Shown here: positions 6,832 through 16,171 of the stretch, piece after piece | How positions within the stretch are numbered: the first letter of the stretch is position 1 | How the letters are laid out: each line of letters begins with the position of its first letter | Assembly: GCA_965215775.1 (NCBI GenBank) | Contig: CBDCEG010000027.1 | Location: 1-64,000, forward strand | Direction of reading: 5' to 3' | DNA length: 64,000 bases | DNA from: CBDCEG01 sp965215775 | GTDB lineage: Bacteria; Pseudomonadota; Gammaproteobacteria; Cardiobacteriales; Ostreibacteriaceae | Translations under genes and position numbers: made by a program | Notes under the pieces: generated by a model | Told to the model about the DNA's origin: nothing | Databases searched by the model: none | Seen by the model: only the letters and a program-made list of their open reading frames with translations

Positions 6832-8121
6832 ATGACTACAATTAGTAAAATTTTTGCAAGAGAAATATTAGACTCAAGAGGTAATCCAACAGTTCAAGTA
6901 GATATAGAGTTATCTTCTGGAATTAAAGGTAGAGCTTGTGTTCCCTCAGGTGCTTCAACTGGTGTTCGTGAAGCATTAGAGCTTCGTGATGGAGACAAAT
7001 CTCGTTATCTTGGTAAAGGTGTTCAAAAAGCAGTTAATAATGTAAATACAGTTATAAATGATGCTTTACAAGGATTTACAGCAACAGACCAAACAGCTTT
7101 GGATAATAAATTATTAGAATTAGATGGAACTGATACGAAAAGTAACCTTGGAGCAAATGCTTTGCTAGGTGTTTCAATGGCTTATGCTTATGCAAATGCA
7201 AAAGAAACTGGTAAAAAACTATATGAAACTTTTGGACAAGGCAATGCTTCAAAGCTAGGTATTCCAGTTCCAATGATGAATATCGTAAATGGTGGTTCTC
7301 ACGCAGATAACTCTGTTGATATTCAAGAGTTTATGATTATCCCTGTAAACTTCACTTCTTTTAAAGAAGCTCTTCGTGCTGGTGCGGAAATATTCCATAG
7401 TTTAAGAAGTGTTTTAAAAAGCCAAGGACATATTACAACAGTTGGTGATGAAGGTGGTTTTGCACCTAACTTACCATCATCAAAAGCAGCACTTGAAGCA
7501 ATTGTAAAAGCAATTTCTGATGCTGGTTACAAAGCTGGAGAAGATATTTATTTAGCTTTAGATGTTGCAAGTTCTGAATTTTATAAAGATGGTAAATATA
7601 ATTTAGTTGGAGAAGGTAAAAGTCTAACTTCAGCTGAAATGGTTGATTATATTGATGACTTGGTTGATAATTTCCCAATTATTTCTGTTGAAGATGCAAT
7701 GGATGAAGGCGATTGGGACGGCTGGAAATTACTTACTGAAAAAGTTGGGCATAAAGTTCAGTTAGTTGGTGATGATTTATATGTTACAAATCCTAAGATT
7801 TTTGCAGAAGGAATTGAAAAGAAAATTGCAAATTCAATTTTGATTAAACCAAATCAAATTGGAACAATTTCAGAAACTCTAAAAGCAATATCAATGGCTG
7901 ATGAAAATAAATATACAGCGGTTGTTTCGCATCGTTCTGGTGAAACAGAAGATACAACAATTGCTGATATTGCAGTTGGAACAACAGCAACTCAAATCAA
8001 AACTGGTTCTCTTTCTCGCTCTGATCGTGTTGCTAAATACAACAGATTATTAGTAATTGAAGAAGAACTTGGCGATAGAGGTTTCTATTATGGTAAAGAT
8101 GCTTTTTTTAGCAAACTTTAA
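6832..8121 (+). CDS. eno: Enolase
   Basis: 429 residues, full length. It opens with ISKIFAREILDSRGNPTVQVD and contains the signature SILIKPNQIGTISET and the SHRSGETEDTTIADIAVG block with the catalytic lysine region. Enolase converts 2-phosphoglycerate to phosphoenolpyruvate in glycolysis and gluconeogenesis. AAGGA sits 9 bases before the ATG. A terminator follows, so pyrG-eno forms a unit that ends here. Confidence 0.98.
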   Translation: MTTISKIFAREILDSRGNPTVQVDIELSSGIKGRACVPSGASTGVREALELRDGDKSRYLGKGVQKAVNNVNTVINDALQGFTATDQTALDNKLLELDGTDTKSNLGANALLGVSMAYAYANAKETGKKLYETFGQGNASKLGIPVPMMNIVNGGSHADNSVDIQEFMIIPVNFTSFKEALRAGAEIFHSLRSVLKSQGHITTVGDEGGFAPNLPSSKAALEAIVKAISDAGYKAGEDIYLALDVASSEFYKDGKYNLVGEGKSLTSAEMVDYIDDLVDNFPIISVEDAMDEGDWDGWKLLTEKVGHKVQLVGDDLYVTNPKIFAEGIEKKIANSILIKPNQIGTISETLKAISMADENKYTAVVSHRSGETEDTTIADIAVGTTATQIKTGSLSRSDRVAKYNRLLVIEEELGDRGFYYGKDAFFSKL

Positions 8122-8221
8122 TTATTTTAGTAACTTTATCAATTTTCATTATTTAATAAGATTTATTTTATGATTTGTAATTTATAAGGCTTATAAATAT
8201 TTGAAGTATATTGATTTATTG

Positions 8222-8256
8222 ATTAGGGCGATTTTTTTCGCCCTAATTTGTTTTTG
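8222..8256 (+). terminator. Rho-independent terminator after eno
   Basis: ATTAGGGCGA and TCGCCCTAAT form a strong stem around a T-rich loop, followed by TTGTTTTT. Confidence 0.9.
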
Positions 8257-8326
8257 GAATAAAATTAGCTTTTATCTAAAGTTAAGGTTATTTAATTTAA
8301 AATTTTAACAACTTACAATAAAAAAT

Positions 8327-8650
8327 ATGAAATTTTTCAGCTCACTTACAACAATTATTTTTACTCTTATTGCATTTATTATTTTAATTATTTTTAATAT
8401 AAAAATGTGGACTCTTGATAGAGAGCAGGAGAAAAAAATAGCAGGTTTGCAAGATGAAATAAAACTCCAACAAAAGGAAAATGTTAGAGTTAAAAATATA
8501 AATGATAAGCTAGCAGAGAAAATAAATGGTTTAAAAACAGATACTAACGAGACCATTGAAGAAGAAGCTAGAACTAATTTTGGAATGGTTAAAAAAGATG
8601 AAACTTATTATTATATTGAAGATGAGAATAAAAAATCAAAGGGTAAATAA
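8327..8650 (+). CDS. ftsB: Cell division protein FtsB
   Basis: 107 residues: one N-terminal membrane helix (about residues 6-24), then a coiled coil containing LDREQEKKIAGLQDEI, then EEEARTNFGMVKKDETYYYI, the conserved FtsB/DivIC tail. FtsB forms a periplasmic complex with FtsL and FtsQ at the division septum. Its position behind eno is the usual gammaproteobacterial one. Length is normal. Confidence 0.9.
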   Translation: MKFFSSLTTIIFTLIAFIILIIFNIKMWTLDREQEKKIAGLQDEIKLQQKENVRVKNINDKLAEKINGLKTDTNETIEEEARTNFGMVKKDETYYYIEDENKKSKGK

Positions 8651-8726
8651 TTTAAATTATTTATCTTTTTAAAGTAGTAAAACAAACCTTTAATAAATTA
8701 TATGAAAAATAATAGAGAAATAAAAT

Positions 8727-9410
8727 ATGAATACAGAAAATAGCACAGAAAAAGGAAAGCCAATTAATTTATCCCAAGCGACAGTAGCTGCAAAAATAAG
8801 CATAGATAAAAACTTAGTTAAAAAATATGATATTTATGCAAAAAAGGCCAAACTTGTTTCTTTAGTTATATTTATTATGACCATATCTTTTATAGCTATG
8901 TCTGGAATGTTATTTAGTAAAGGTCATTGGGGTTTTGCAATAATTACAGTTATATTTAGTTTATTTGGATTCTTTTTGACGCTGATGTTTAGAGGGATTT
9001 CATCAGGTGGAGCATTTGAATCTGGCTTGCTTGTTGGTGGAATAATCACTAATATTAGCCCTTTGGAAATGGTAGTTTTAGCAAATATTTCAAATAGTGA
9101 AAATGATGAAGTCCAATATGCTTGTAAAAAAATAAAGCCAATAAACTTACCATTACATAAAATAAAATTAGGCGAGAGAATTCCTTGTGCAGCTATGTTT
9201 GGTGGAGTTAGAGATGGTATTCACCTGAACTTTCAACCACGACCTTTATCTTGGGCTACATCTGATATTACAGAAATTAAAGCTGAGTTAGAAAAAATAG
9301 ATAGTTCTGATTGGGAGTTTTTAGAACTTGTGAAAAATAAAATACCAAAGTTAGATGATGAGCAAATAGCTCTATTTGATTTAGATGGTAAGTTTATGGA
9401 AATCAAATAA
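8727..9410 (+). CDS. Conserved membrane protein of unknown function (DUF3239-like)
   Basis: 227 residues. Two adjacent hydrophobic helices (about residues 43-64 and 70-92) are followed by a soluble domain with AAMFGGVRDGIHLNFQPRPL and ATSDITEIKAELEKI. The pattern resembles DUF3239 proteins, which I recall only loosely. The gene sits between ftsB and an ABC exporter with a 25-base gap to the latter, and may be co-transcribed with it. Function is unknown. Confidence 0.55.
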   Translation: MNTENSTEKGKPINLSQATVAAKISIDKNLVKKYDIYAKKAKLVSLVIFIMTISFIAMSGMLFSKGHWGFAIITVIFSLFGFFLTLMFRGISSGGAFESGLLVGGIITNISPLEMVVLANISNSENDEVQYACKKIKPINLPLHKIKLGERIPCAAMFGGVRDGIHLNFQPRPLSWATSDITEIKAELEKIDSSDWEFLELVKNKIPKLDDEQIALFDLDGKFMEIK

Positions 9411-9435
9411 AACTTAAATAAAATTTAAATAAATT

Positions 9436-10395
9436 ATGAATAAAGCATTAGAAATAACAAATTTAAATAAAACATATGAAGGTGGTTTTATAGCACTAAA
9501 AGATGTGAATTTAACAGTAGAAGAAGGAGATTTTTTTGCACTTTTGGGAGCGAATGGGGCAGGTAAGTCAACAATGATAGGAATTATTACTTCATTGATA
9601 AGGAAAACTTCTGGCTCAGTTAAAATGTTTGGTTATGATTTGGATAAAGATTTGTATGAAATTCAAAGCTTGGTTGGAGTTGTTCCTCAAGAATTTAACT
9701 TTAACGCATTTGAAAAAGTTGAAGATATTATTATTAATCAAGCAGGATTTTATGGGTTCCCTAAAAAAAGTATAAAACCTAAAGTTGAATATTATTTGAA
9801 GAAATTAGGTCTTTGGGAAAAAAGAAAATCTATGGCAAGAACTTTGTCTGGAGGAATGAAAAGGCGGTTAATGATTGCAAGAGCAATGGTTGTTGAACCT
9901 AAACTTTTAATACTTGATGAGCCAACAGCAGGTGTTGATTTGGAGCTTAGGCGATCTATGTGGGATTTTATTTTAAAAATCAATAAAGAAGAAAAAATCA
10001 CTATAATTCTTACAACTCATTATTTAGAAGAAGCAGAACAGCTTTGTAAAAATGTTGCAATAATTGATGAGGGTAAAGTTATTGAGCAAACTGATATGAA
10101 ATCACTTTTAAGCCGTTTGGAAGTTGAAACTATTTTACTTGAAACTTCTAACCTAAAAGATATTAGTGGAGAAAATTTAAAAAATATAGGCTATAAAATA
10201 AAAATAATAGATGAAATTAGTTTAGAAGTTGAGCTTGAAAAAAATAATAGTCTTTCAGATTTATTTGCAAAACTTGCCAAAAATAATATAGAAGTTAAAC
10301 GAGTGCAAAATAAATCTAATCGATTAGAAGAACTATTTATAAGGCTTGTTGGTAAAAATACAAAAGCTAATAAAAGTGGAGATAACAATGAATAA
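9436..10395 (+). CDS. ABC transporter ATP-binding protein (YadG-like)
   Basis: 319 residues. Walker A GANGAGKST (about residues 38-46), signature LSGGMKRRL, Walker B LLILDEPTAGVDLE and switch histidine TTHYLEEAE are all intact, so the ATPase should be active. A C-terminal extension of about 90 residues follows, as in DrrA/YadG-type ATPases of two-component exporters. The stop overlaps the ATG of the permease gene by 8 bases, so the two are translationally coupled. The substrate cannot be told from sequence. Confidence 0.9.
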   Translation: MNKALEITNLNKTYEGGFIALKDVNLTVEEGDFFALLGANGAGKSTMIGIITSLIRKTSGSVKMFGYDLDKDLYEIQSLVGVVPQEFNFNAFEKVEDIIINQAGFYGFPKKSIKPKVEYYLKKLGLWEKRKSMARTLSGGMKRRLMIARAMVVEPKLLILDEPTAGVDLELRRSMWDFILKINKEEKITIILTTHYLEEAEQLCKNVAIIDEGKVIEQTDMKSLLSRLEVETILLETSNLKDISGENLKNIGYKIKIIDEISLEVELEKNNSLSDLFAKLAKNNIEVKRVQNKSNRLEELFIRLVGKNTKANKSGDNNE

Positions 10396-11170
10396 AACTA
10401 AATTATATAAAAATTGGATTGCATATTTAACACTTTCAAAAAAAGAAGTTAAAAGATTTTTAAGAATTTGGGTGCAAACGCTTATTCCACCAGTAATTAC
10501 AACGACCTTATATTTTATGATTTTTGGTAAACTAATTGGTGATAGAGTTGGTCAAATTGGTGGTGTTAGTTATATTGAATATATTGCTCCTGGGCTAATT
10601 ATGATGTCTGTTGTTACTAATTCTTATGCAAATGTCTCTTCATCATTTTTTGGGACAAAATATCATAAAAATATTGAAGAACAGTTGGTTTCTCCAATGC
10701 CTGATAGCTTGATAATCTTGGGTTATGTTACTGGTGGTGTTTTACGGGCGATGCTTGTTGGTTTTATTGTGGCAATTGTTGCTTTGTTTTTCACAAAGCT
10801 ACATGTTTTACATTTATTTTCTATGATATTGGTTGCCTTTTTAACAGCAACAACTTTTGCTTTGGGTGGTTTTTTGAATGGTCTTTATGCAAAAAGTTTT
10901 GATGATGTAACTATTATTCCAACCTTTATTCTTACACCTTTGACTTATTTAGGTGGTATTTTTTATTCAACCTCTATGTTGCCTGATTTTTGGCAAGGAG
11001 TTTCAAAATTAAATCCTGTTTTATATGTTGTAAATGGCTTTCGTTATTCAATATTAGGGGTTTCAGATGTTTCCTTTGGAGCAACGATTGTTGTCCTAAT
11101 TTGCACCACAATTAGCTTTTATTTATTAGCTATTTACTTAATGAAAAACTCTTCTAGCCTGAGATACTAA
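10388..11170 (+). CDS. ABC-2 type transporter permease (YadH-like)
   Basis: 260 residues from the ATG at 10388, which overlaps the end of the ATPase gene (ATGAATAA). A start 14 codons upstream would lie well inside that gene. About six membrane helices are visible, and the family region FALGGFLNGLYAKSFDDV, then PLTYLGGIFYS, then LNPVLYVVNGFRY is typical of the ABC-2 permeases of the YadH group. With the ATPase it makes an inner-membrane exporter of unknown cargo. Its last base is the first base of the rluE ATG. Confidence 0.9.
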   Translation: MNKTKLYKNWIAYLTLSKKEVKRFLRIWVQTLIPPVITTTLYFMIFGKLIGDRVGQIGGVSYIEYIAPGLIMMSVVTNSYANVSSSFFGTKYHKNIEEQLVSPMPDSLIILGYVTGGVLRAMLVGFIVAIVALFFTKLHVLHLFSMILVAFLTATTFALGGFLNGLYAKSFDDVTIIPTFILTPLTYLGGIFYSTSMLPDFWQGVSKLNPVLYVVNGFRYSILGVSDVSFGATIVVLICTTISFYLLAIYLMKNSSSLRY

Positions 11171-11706
11171 TGAAAAACAAAATAATTTTATTCAACAAAC
11201 CATTTAATGTTTTATCACAATTTACAGATTCTGAGGGCAGAGATACCTTAGCCAAATATATTGAAATAAAAGGATATTACGCAGCAGGAAGACTTGATTT
11301 GGATAGTGAAGGTCTATTAGTTTTAACCAATGATGGGAAACTTCAAGCAAAAATAGCTAGCCCAAAATATAAAAAACCAAAAACATATATGGCGCAAGTT
11401 GAAGGAAGTATTTCCAAACAAGCACTAAGAGATTTGAAAAATGGTGTGATACTAAAAGATGGAATAACGCTCCCTGCAAATGTGAAAAAAATCTCTCCAC
11501 CAAAACTATGGCAAAGAAACCCACCAGTGCGTTTTAGAAAAGAAATTCCAGATTCTTGGGTAAAACTTACAATCTATGAAGGAAGAAATCGCCAAGTTCG
11601 TAGAATGCTTGCAGCAGTTGGATTCCCTTGCTTAAGGCTAGTCAGAGTTGCGGTTGGAGATTGGCAATTGTTTGATTTAAAACCAGGTGAATATAAGGAA
11701 CTTTAA
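11170..11706 (+). CDS. rluE: 23S rRNA pseudouridine synthase (RluE type)
   Basis: 178 residues, RsuA/RluE family, without an S4 domain. The catalytic motif is GRLDLDSEGLLVLTNDG (Asp in the RLD block), and EGRNRQVRRMLAAVGFP is the RNA-binding tail motif. RNPPVRFRKEIPDSW closely matches the loop of RluE, which modifies one uridine of 23S rRNA. The ATG overlaps the TAA of the permease gene by one base. The accessory LRR region starts right after this gene. Confidence 0.9.
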   Translation: MKNKIILFNKPFNVLSQFTDSEGRDTLAKYIEIKGYYAAGRLDLDSEGLLVLTNDGKLQAKIASPKYKKPKTYMAQVEGSISKQALRDLKNGVILKDGITLPANVKKISPPKLWQRNPPVRFRKEIPDSWVKLTIYEGRNRQVRRMLAAVGFPCLRLVRVAVGDWQLFDLKPGEYKEL

Positions 11707-11770
11707 TAATTTTTTCCTAAAGAAATAAACACACAAAATAAAAAAATAACGAATAATAAATAGAGGAGTT

Positions 11771-14337
11771 ATGAAAAAACAAAATATAATGCTGAAAATA
11801 ATAGGGTTTTGGTTTATTACTTTAGTTAGTTTTAGTTTTGCAAATGCCAAAGAAATGCAACCAAATGATGTAATAAATTTCCCAGATAAAAATCTGGAGG
11901 AAGAAGTTCGCAAAGAAATTAAAAAACCTAAAGGAGATATCCAATATTCTGATGTATCCAAGATTACCAGTATTTCTTTTTGGCATGATCAGATCAAAAG
12001 TCTCGAGGGACTTCAGTATTTTAAATCTTTAAATTATTTAAAGTTAGACGATAACAAAATCACAAGTATTTTAGAGCTTAGTAAGTTACAAAACCTTAAG
12101 GAGCTTGATTTAAGTAATAATCAAATTACAAGTATTTTAGACCTTAGTAAGTTACAAAACCTTAAGGAGCTTGATTTAAGTAATAATCAAATCACAACTA
12201 TTTCAGGACTTGATAATCTACAAAGTCTTAAGAGGATTGATTTAAGTAATAATAAAATCATAAACACATCTGGATTAGGTAAATTACAAAGTCTTAAGAG
12301 TATTAATTTAAGTAATAATAAAATCATAAACACATCTGGATTAGGTAAATTACAAAGTCTTAATAGGATTGATTTAAGTAATAATCAAATCACAACTATT
12401 TTAGGATTAGCTAAATCACAAAGCCTTAAGAGTATTGATTTGAGTGAAAATAAAATAACTGACATTTCAAATCTTAGTAATTTAGTTGAGAACCTAAACT
12501 CTCTAAAGCTACAAGGTAATAATATTTCTGATATTAATACTATTAAAAATTTAGGAAAAATGGAGTGGTCTGATAGTTTTTCATTAACTGGTAATCTTCT
12601 GTTAGACACAACAATTCTTAGTAAAATAACTAAGAAAACACACATTGGATTCAAAAAAGGCATGACTATTGATACTTCTAAATACTCTAGTCTTAAAAAC
12701 ATAGATGTTCTAATCTATTGGGTGGATGAAAATAATGCTCAAGCAGTAGAAATTCCATTATATAAATTAAGAAACTTAGGTAAAGTTACTTTGAATGATG
12801 AATTAATAAACAAGTTTTTATACCCAAAAGAAATACTATTCCCAGATGCGAACCTAGAAAAAATAATTAGGCAAATCATAAATAAACCAACTGGTAAAAT
12901 TAGCTATAAAGAGGTTCTAACAATAAGAAAATTAGATCTATCAAATCAAAAAATAAAATCAATAGATGGATTAGAGTTTTTTACTTCATTAAATATAATT
13001 AACTTAGAAAATAATCAAATAAATGATTTAAGACCAATCAGCCGCTTAACAAACTTATACTCTTTAAATTTAGAAAATAACCAAATAACAAGCTTTTCTT
13101 CTCTTTGCAGGCTAAATAACCTAAAAAAAATAAAGTTAAGAAACAATAACATATTAAATATTAATAAAATAATTACTGACTTAAAAAAAATAGGAGGTTT
13201 ATGGAGATTTAGTTTAACCAAGAACGATGAGCTTGATTTTTATATTTTAGATAACCTTCAAAATTCAAGATATATTTTTTTCAGAAAAGGAGATTCTATA
13301 AATATTGCAGATTATAAAAAAGAAAGTAGTTTAGATATAAATGTTTTTTGGATTGAAGGAAATAGTTATCAATTAAAGTTAATTCAACTTGATAAAATAA
13401 AAGATTTAAAACAAGTAACTTTAAGTGCTGATTTCATTAAAAAATATTCAGATATCTCTCCTGATAAAGCAATAACTTTTCCTGATAAAAATTTTGAAGA
13501 TATTGTTAGAAATGCAATTGGAAAATTCTCAGGCGATATTCTTTATTCAGATATATCAACTGTTAATGAAATTTCATTTCTAAACTATAATGCTAAAGAT
13601 GTTGAGTCAATAGAAGGGATACAGCATTTCAAATCCTTAACCGAACTAAGCTTAGGAACAAGCAAAGTATCAGATTTAACACCTCTTAAAAACCTAACAA
13701 ACCTCAAGAATTTAAAACTAAAAAATGCTCAACTTACAGATATATCAGCACTTAGTAGTCTTACCCATTTAAAGACTTTGAATTTAGCTAATAATAAAAT
13801 ATCAAATATCCAAGCTCTAAATACACTAACAAACTTGCAAGAAATTGACTTAAATAATAATAAGATACCTAATATTCAAGCCCTTAATACACTAACAAAC
13901 TTAACGGCAGCTAATTTAAGTCATAATGAAATCACTGATATTACTGCACTAAAAGGCTTAGTTAAATTGTATAATTTAGAATTAAACAATAATGAAATAT
14001 CAGATATAACTCCTCTTGGAAAACTAATTGCTATAAATAGTTTGAGTTTGAATAATAATAAAATATCAGATATAACTCCTATAGAAAAACTACCAAAGAT
14101 AGAATACCTACATTTGAAAAATAATAAAATATCTAAAGTTACCCCTTTAGGTAAAGTTGTTAGTTTAAAACGCTTGTATCTTGATAATAATAAAATAGAT
14201 AAAGTGGACAGCCTTGTTAAGCTTGTTAATCTTGGGCAACTGGGGTTGAGTAATAATATGATTAAGGATATAGCACCTCTTAAGAAGTTAATAGAATTAT
14301 ATTATTTGAATATAAGCAATAATCAAATAACACACAT
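11771..14337 (+). pseudogene. Leucine-rich-repeat exoprotein, 5' part of an IS30-interrupted gene
   Basis: The protein starts with a Sec signal peptide (residues 1-26, cleavage likely after ANA). Module 1 (about 34-353) has an internalin-like cap INFPDKNLEEEVRKEI, about eight 22-residue LRRs (LxxLxxLDLSNNQIT) and a tail ending LGKVTLNDELINKF. Module 2 (about 354-560) restarts with LFPDANLEKIIRQI. Module 3 starts at about 562 with TFPDKNFEDIVRNAI and carries about ten LRRs. The frame is broken at 14338 by an IS30 element, which adds a false 13-residue tail ending at 14380. Without the IS and one ATC-type 3-bp duplicate (CAT), it joins 15410-16100 in frame to give about 1085 residues. Such LRR proteins usually bind other proteins outside the cell; the target is unknown. 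AGAGGAG precedes the ATG. Confidence 0.85.
12055..12450 (+). repeat. 66-base tandem repeats encoding LRRs
   Basis: About six consecutive 66-base units encode 22-residue LRRs. Neighbouring units at about 12060-12125 and 12126-12191 differ at only a few bases, as do those at about 12250-12315 and 12316-12381. This is close enough for recombination or slippage to change the repeat number. Confidence 0.8.
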
Positions 14338-15406
14338 GCTAGATTCTACCTACAAGTGCAACTTTTCAAGTTCAGCTTGAAAGACTTCATTTGGGGTTTT
14401 AAATCCTAGTCGTTTTCGTGGTCTATTATTAATAAGTTCTACAAAATAAGCAAGGTCTTCATCAGAAACATTATTAAAATCAGTGCCTTTGGGGATAAAT
14501 TCTCGGAGCAAACCGTTGGTATTTTCATTAGTTCCTCTTTCCCAAGGTGAGTAAGCGTGTGCAAAATAAACATTCATTTTTACTTGTTTTTCAATCTCTT
14601 GGTGTAAAGAAAACTCTTTGCCATTATCGTATGTCATGCTTATTCGTAACTCATTTGGTAAGTCTTTGAAATCTTTAACTGTAGCTTCTAAAATAGCTTT
14701 TGCAGTTGATTTTTTCACTTTGGAAGCAATTAATTTACCACTTTTTCTTTCAACATTTGTAACTATCGCGCCTTGGTGATTTTTACCGACAATTGTGTCT
14801 CCTTCCCAGTGTCCAACTTCTTTTCTAAGCTCAATATTTTGCGGTCTTTCATCAATCATTCTACGATCTTTTATTTGATATTTTTCCTTTCTATTATGTT
14901 GATATTTCTTACCTTTTCTTCTGAAATACATCTTAACTAATTTTGGGTGATACTTATAAACAAATTGATAAATAGTCTCGTGGCAAATCGATTCTTGCGC
15001 CTCCTCTCGCCACTTTCCAGAAATTTGTTCTGGCGACCAATGTTGCTCTATTTTTATCAAAATATATTTCTCTAAAATACTATCAGGTAATATCCTAACA
15101 TGCTTATTTGCAATAGATTTCCTCTTGGAAACTTTCTCCCATGCCTCTTCACCAACAAAGGTTTCTGCGTTTTTATTATTTTTTATGCAGCGGTATATTG
15201 TAGTCTTATTTTTGCCTAGTTTTATCGCTATTTCACAAGGATTATAATTCTCCTCAAGCAATGTTTCAATTTTTGTCATATCAGTTCTGGTTAATTGTGT
15301 GTATTTTTTCATAATGTTATTATCTTAGTTAATAAAAATAAAAATAACTAGTTCCAAATTAAAACCAGAAAATAAAATTTAGTTGCACTTCGATTTAGAA
15401 ACCAGG
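14338..15406 (-). mobile_element. IS30-family insertion sequence, copy A
   Basis: 1069 bases. Imperfect terminal inverted repeats of about 24 bases start GCTAGATTCTACC at the left end and CCTGGTTTCTAAA (reverse strand) at the right end, sharing the inner AAGTGCAAC. The element is flanked by a 3-base direct repeat CAT (14335-14337 and 15407-15409). It carries one transposase gene and splits an LRR gene. Copies B and C are 28 bases longer because of a duplication upstream of the transposase. Confidence 0.92.
14350..15312 (-). CDS. IS30-family transposase (copy A)
   Basis: 320 residues. An N-terminal helix-turn-helix region (about residues 1-45, including NPCEIAIKLGKNKTTIYRCI) precedes the DDE catalytic core with D172 (HWEGDTIVG), D229 (MTYDNGKEF) and E263 (GTNENTNG), 33 residues after D229 as expected for IS30. 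All three catalytic residues are present, so it may be active. It differs from copies B and C at two residues (N140 and K164, which are D and E there). Confidence 0.95.
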   Translation of the reverse strand: MKKYTQLTRTDMTKIETLLEENYNPCEIAIKLGKNKTTIYRCIKNNKNAETFVGEEAWEKVSKRKSIANKHVRILPDSILEKYILIKIEQHWSPEQISGKWREEAQESICHETIYQFVYKYHPKLVKMYFRRKGKKYQHNRKEKYQIKDRRMIDERPQNIELRKEVGHWEGDTIVGKNHQGAIVTNVERKSGKLIASKVKKSTAKAILEATVKDFKDLPNELRISMTYDNGKEFSLHQEIEKQVKMNVYFAHAYSPWERGTNENTNGLLREFIPKGTDFNNVSDEDLAYFVELINNRPRKRLGFKTPNEVFQAELEKLHL

Positions 15407-15409
15407 CAT

Positions 15410-16100
15410 TACCCCTGTAAAAGATTTAAAAATTAATCACTTTAGCTTTGATGGAAATGAATCATTAAATCTCGCAGAATTCAATGATACAAACGGATTT
15501 AAACATTTAGATATGGTTAATTTTTATAAAGATACAAAAATAAATTTTTCTAACTATGCGAATATTAGCTATGCATCATTCTTTATAAATTTTGAGTTTC
15601 GCGAATATTGCCTTCCTATTGATCAGGTAAAGCATATAAAACAAACTACAATCAATAAAGAATTTCTAAAGAAACACTCTAAAATATATATAAAAGATAT
15701 AGCTTTAAAGGAAAATCTTGCTTATGGCATAGCGGGTCCATTAGGAGTTAGCTATTGTATATTATCTAGTACAGTCGAAATAATTTTACCTTCTTCTTTA
15801 GGGGTGAAATCCCTTGATGGTTTACAATATGCTCATGAATTAAGGGGCATAGATATTAGTGATAATCCTATTACAGATTTTACCCCTCTTGTTAATTTAA
15901 AACACTTGGAATATATACAAATTAGTAAAGGCTCAGTAATTAATATTAGTTCGTTAGAAAAGCTAAAAGATATCAAAATTATAATTGTTCGCGTAGATAA
16001 ATATGGTGATTTAGAAAAAATAAATATTCTAATGTCAAAAATAAAAGGTTTAGGAACTGTTACCTTAAATGATGAATTTATAAAGCTTTATGCTAATTAA
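15410..16100 (+). pseudogene. LRR exoprotein, 3' part of the gene interrupted by IS30 copy A
   Basis: The frame continues from the upstream LRR gene across the IS: it begins TPVKDLKINHFSFDG, the expected continuation of NNQITHI. It includes a partial non-LRR tail (YKDTKINFSNYANI, then LPIDQVKHIKQTTINKEFLKK), one further short LRR stretch (LRGIDISDNPITDFTPLVNL) and a final tail ending LGTVTLNDEFIKLYAN. An ATG at 15513 is internal and there is no good ribosome binding site before it, so I do not think this part is a gene on its own. It ends 71 bases before the next LRR gene. Confidence 0.8.
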
Positions 16101-16171
16101 TTCTTCATAATAAGATTAATAAATAAAACCTCCAAAAAATAAATTGAAGAGCAAATAAAAGAGTAAATAAA

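Noticed and set aside
12055..12450. Regular 66-base repeats as a CRISPR array
   Set aside because: The repeats are in frame, contiguous without unique spacers, and encode LRR units.
15513..16100. Independent 195-residue gene
   Set aside because: Its frame continues from the LRR gene across the IS30 insertion and it has no ribosome binding site of its own.
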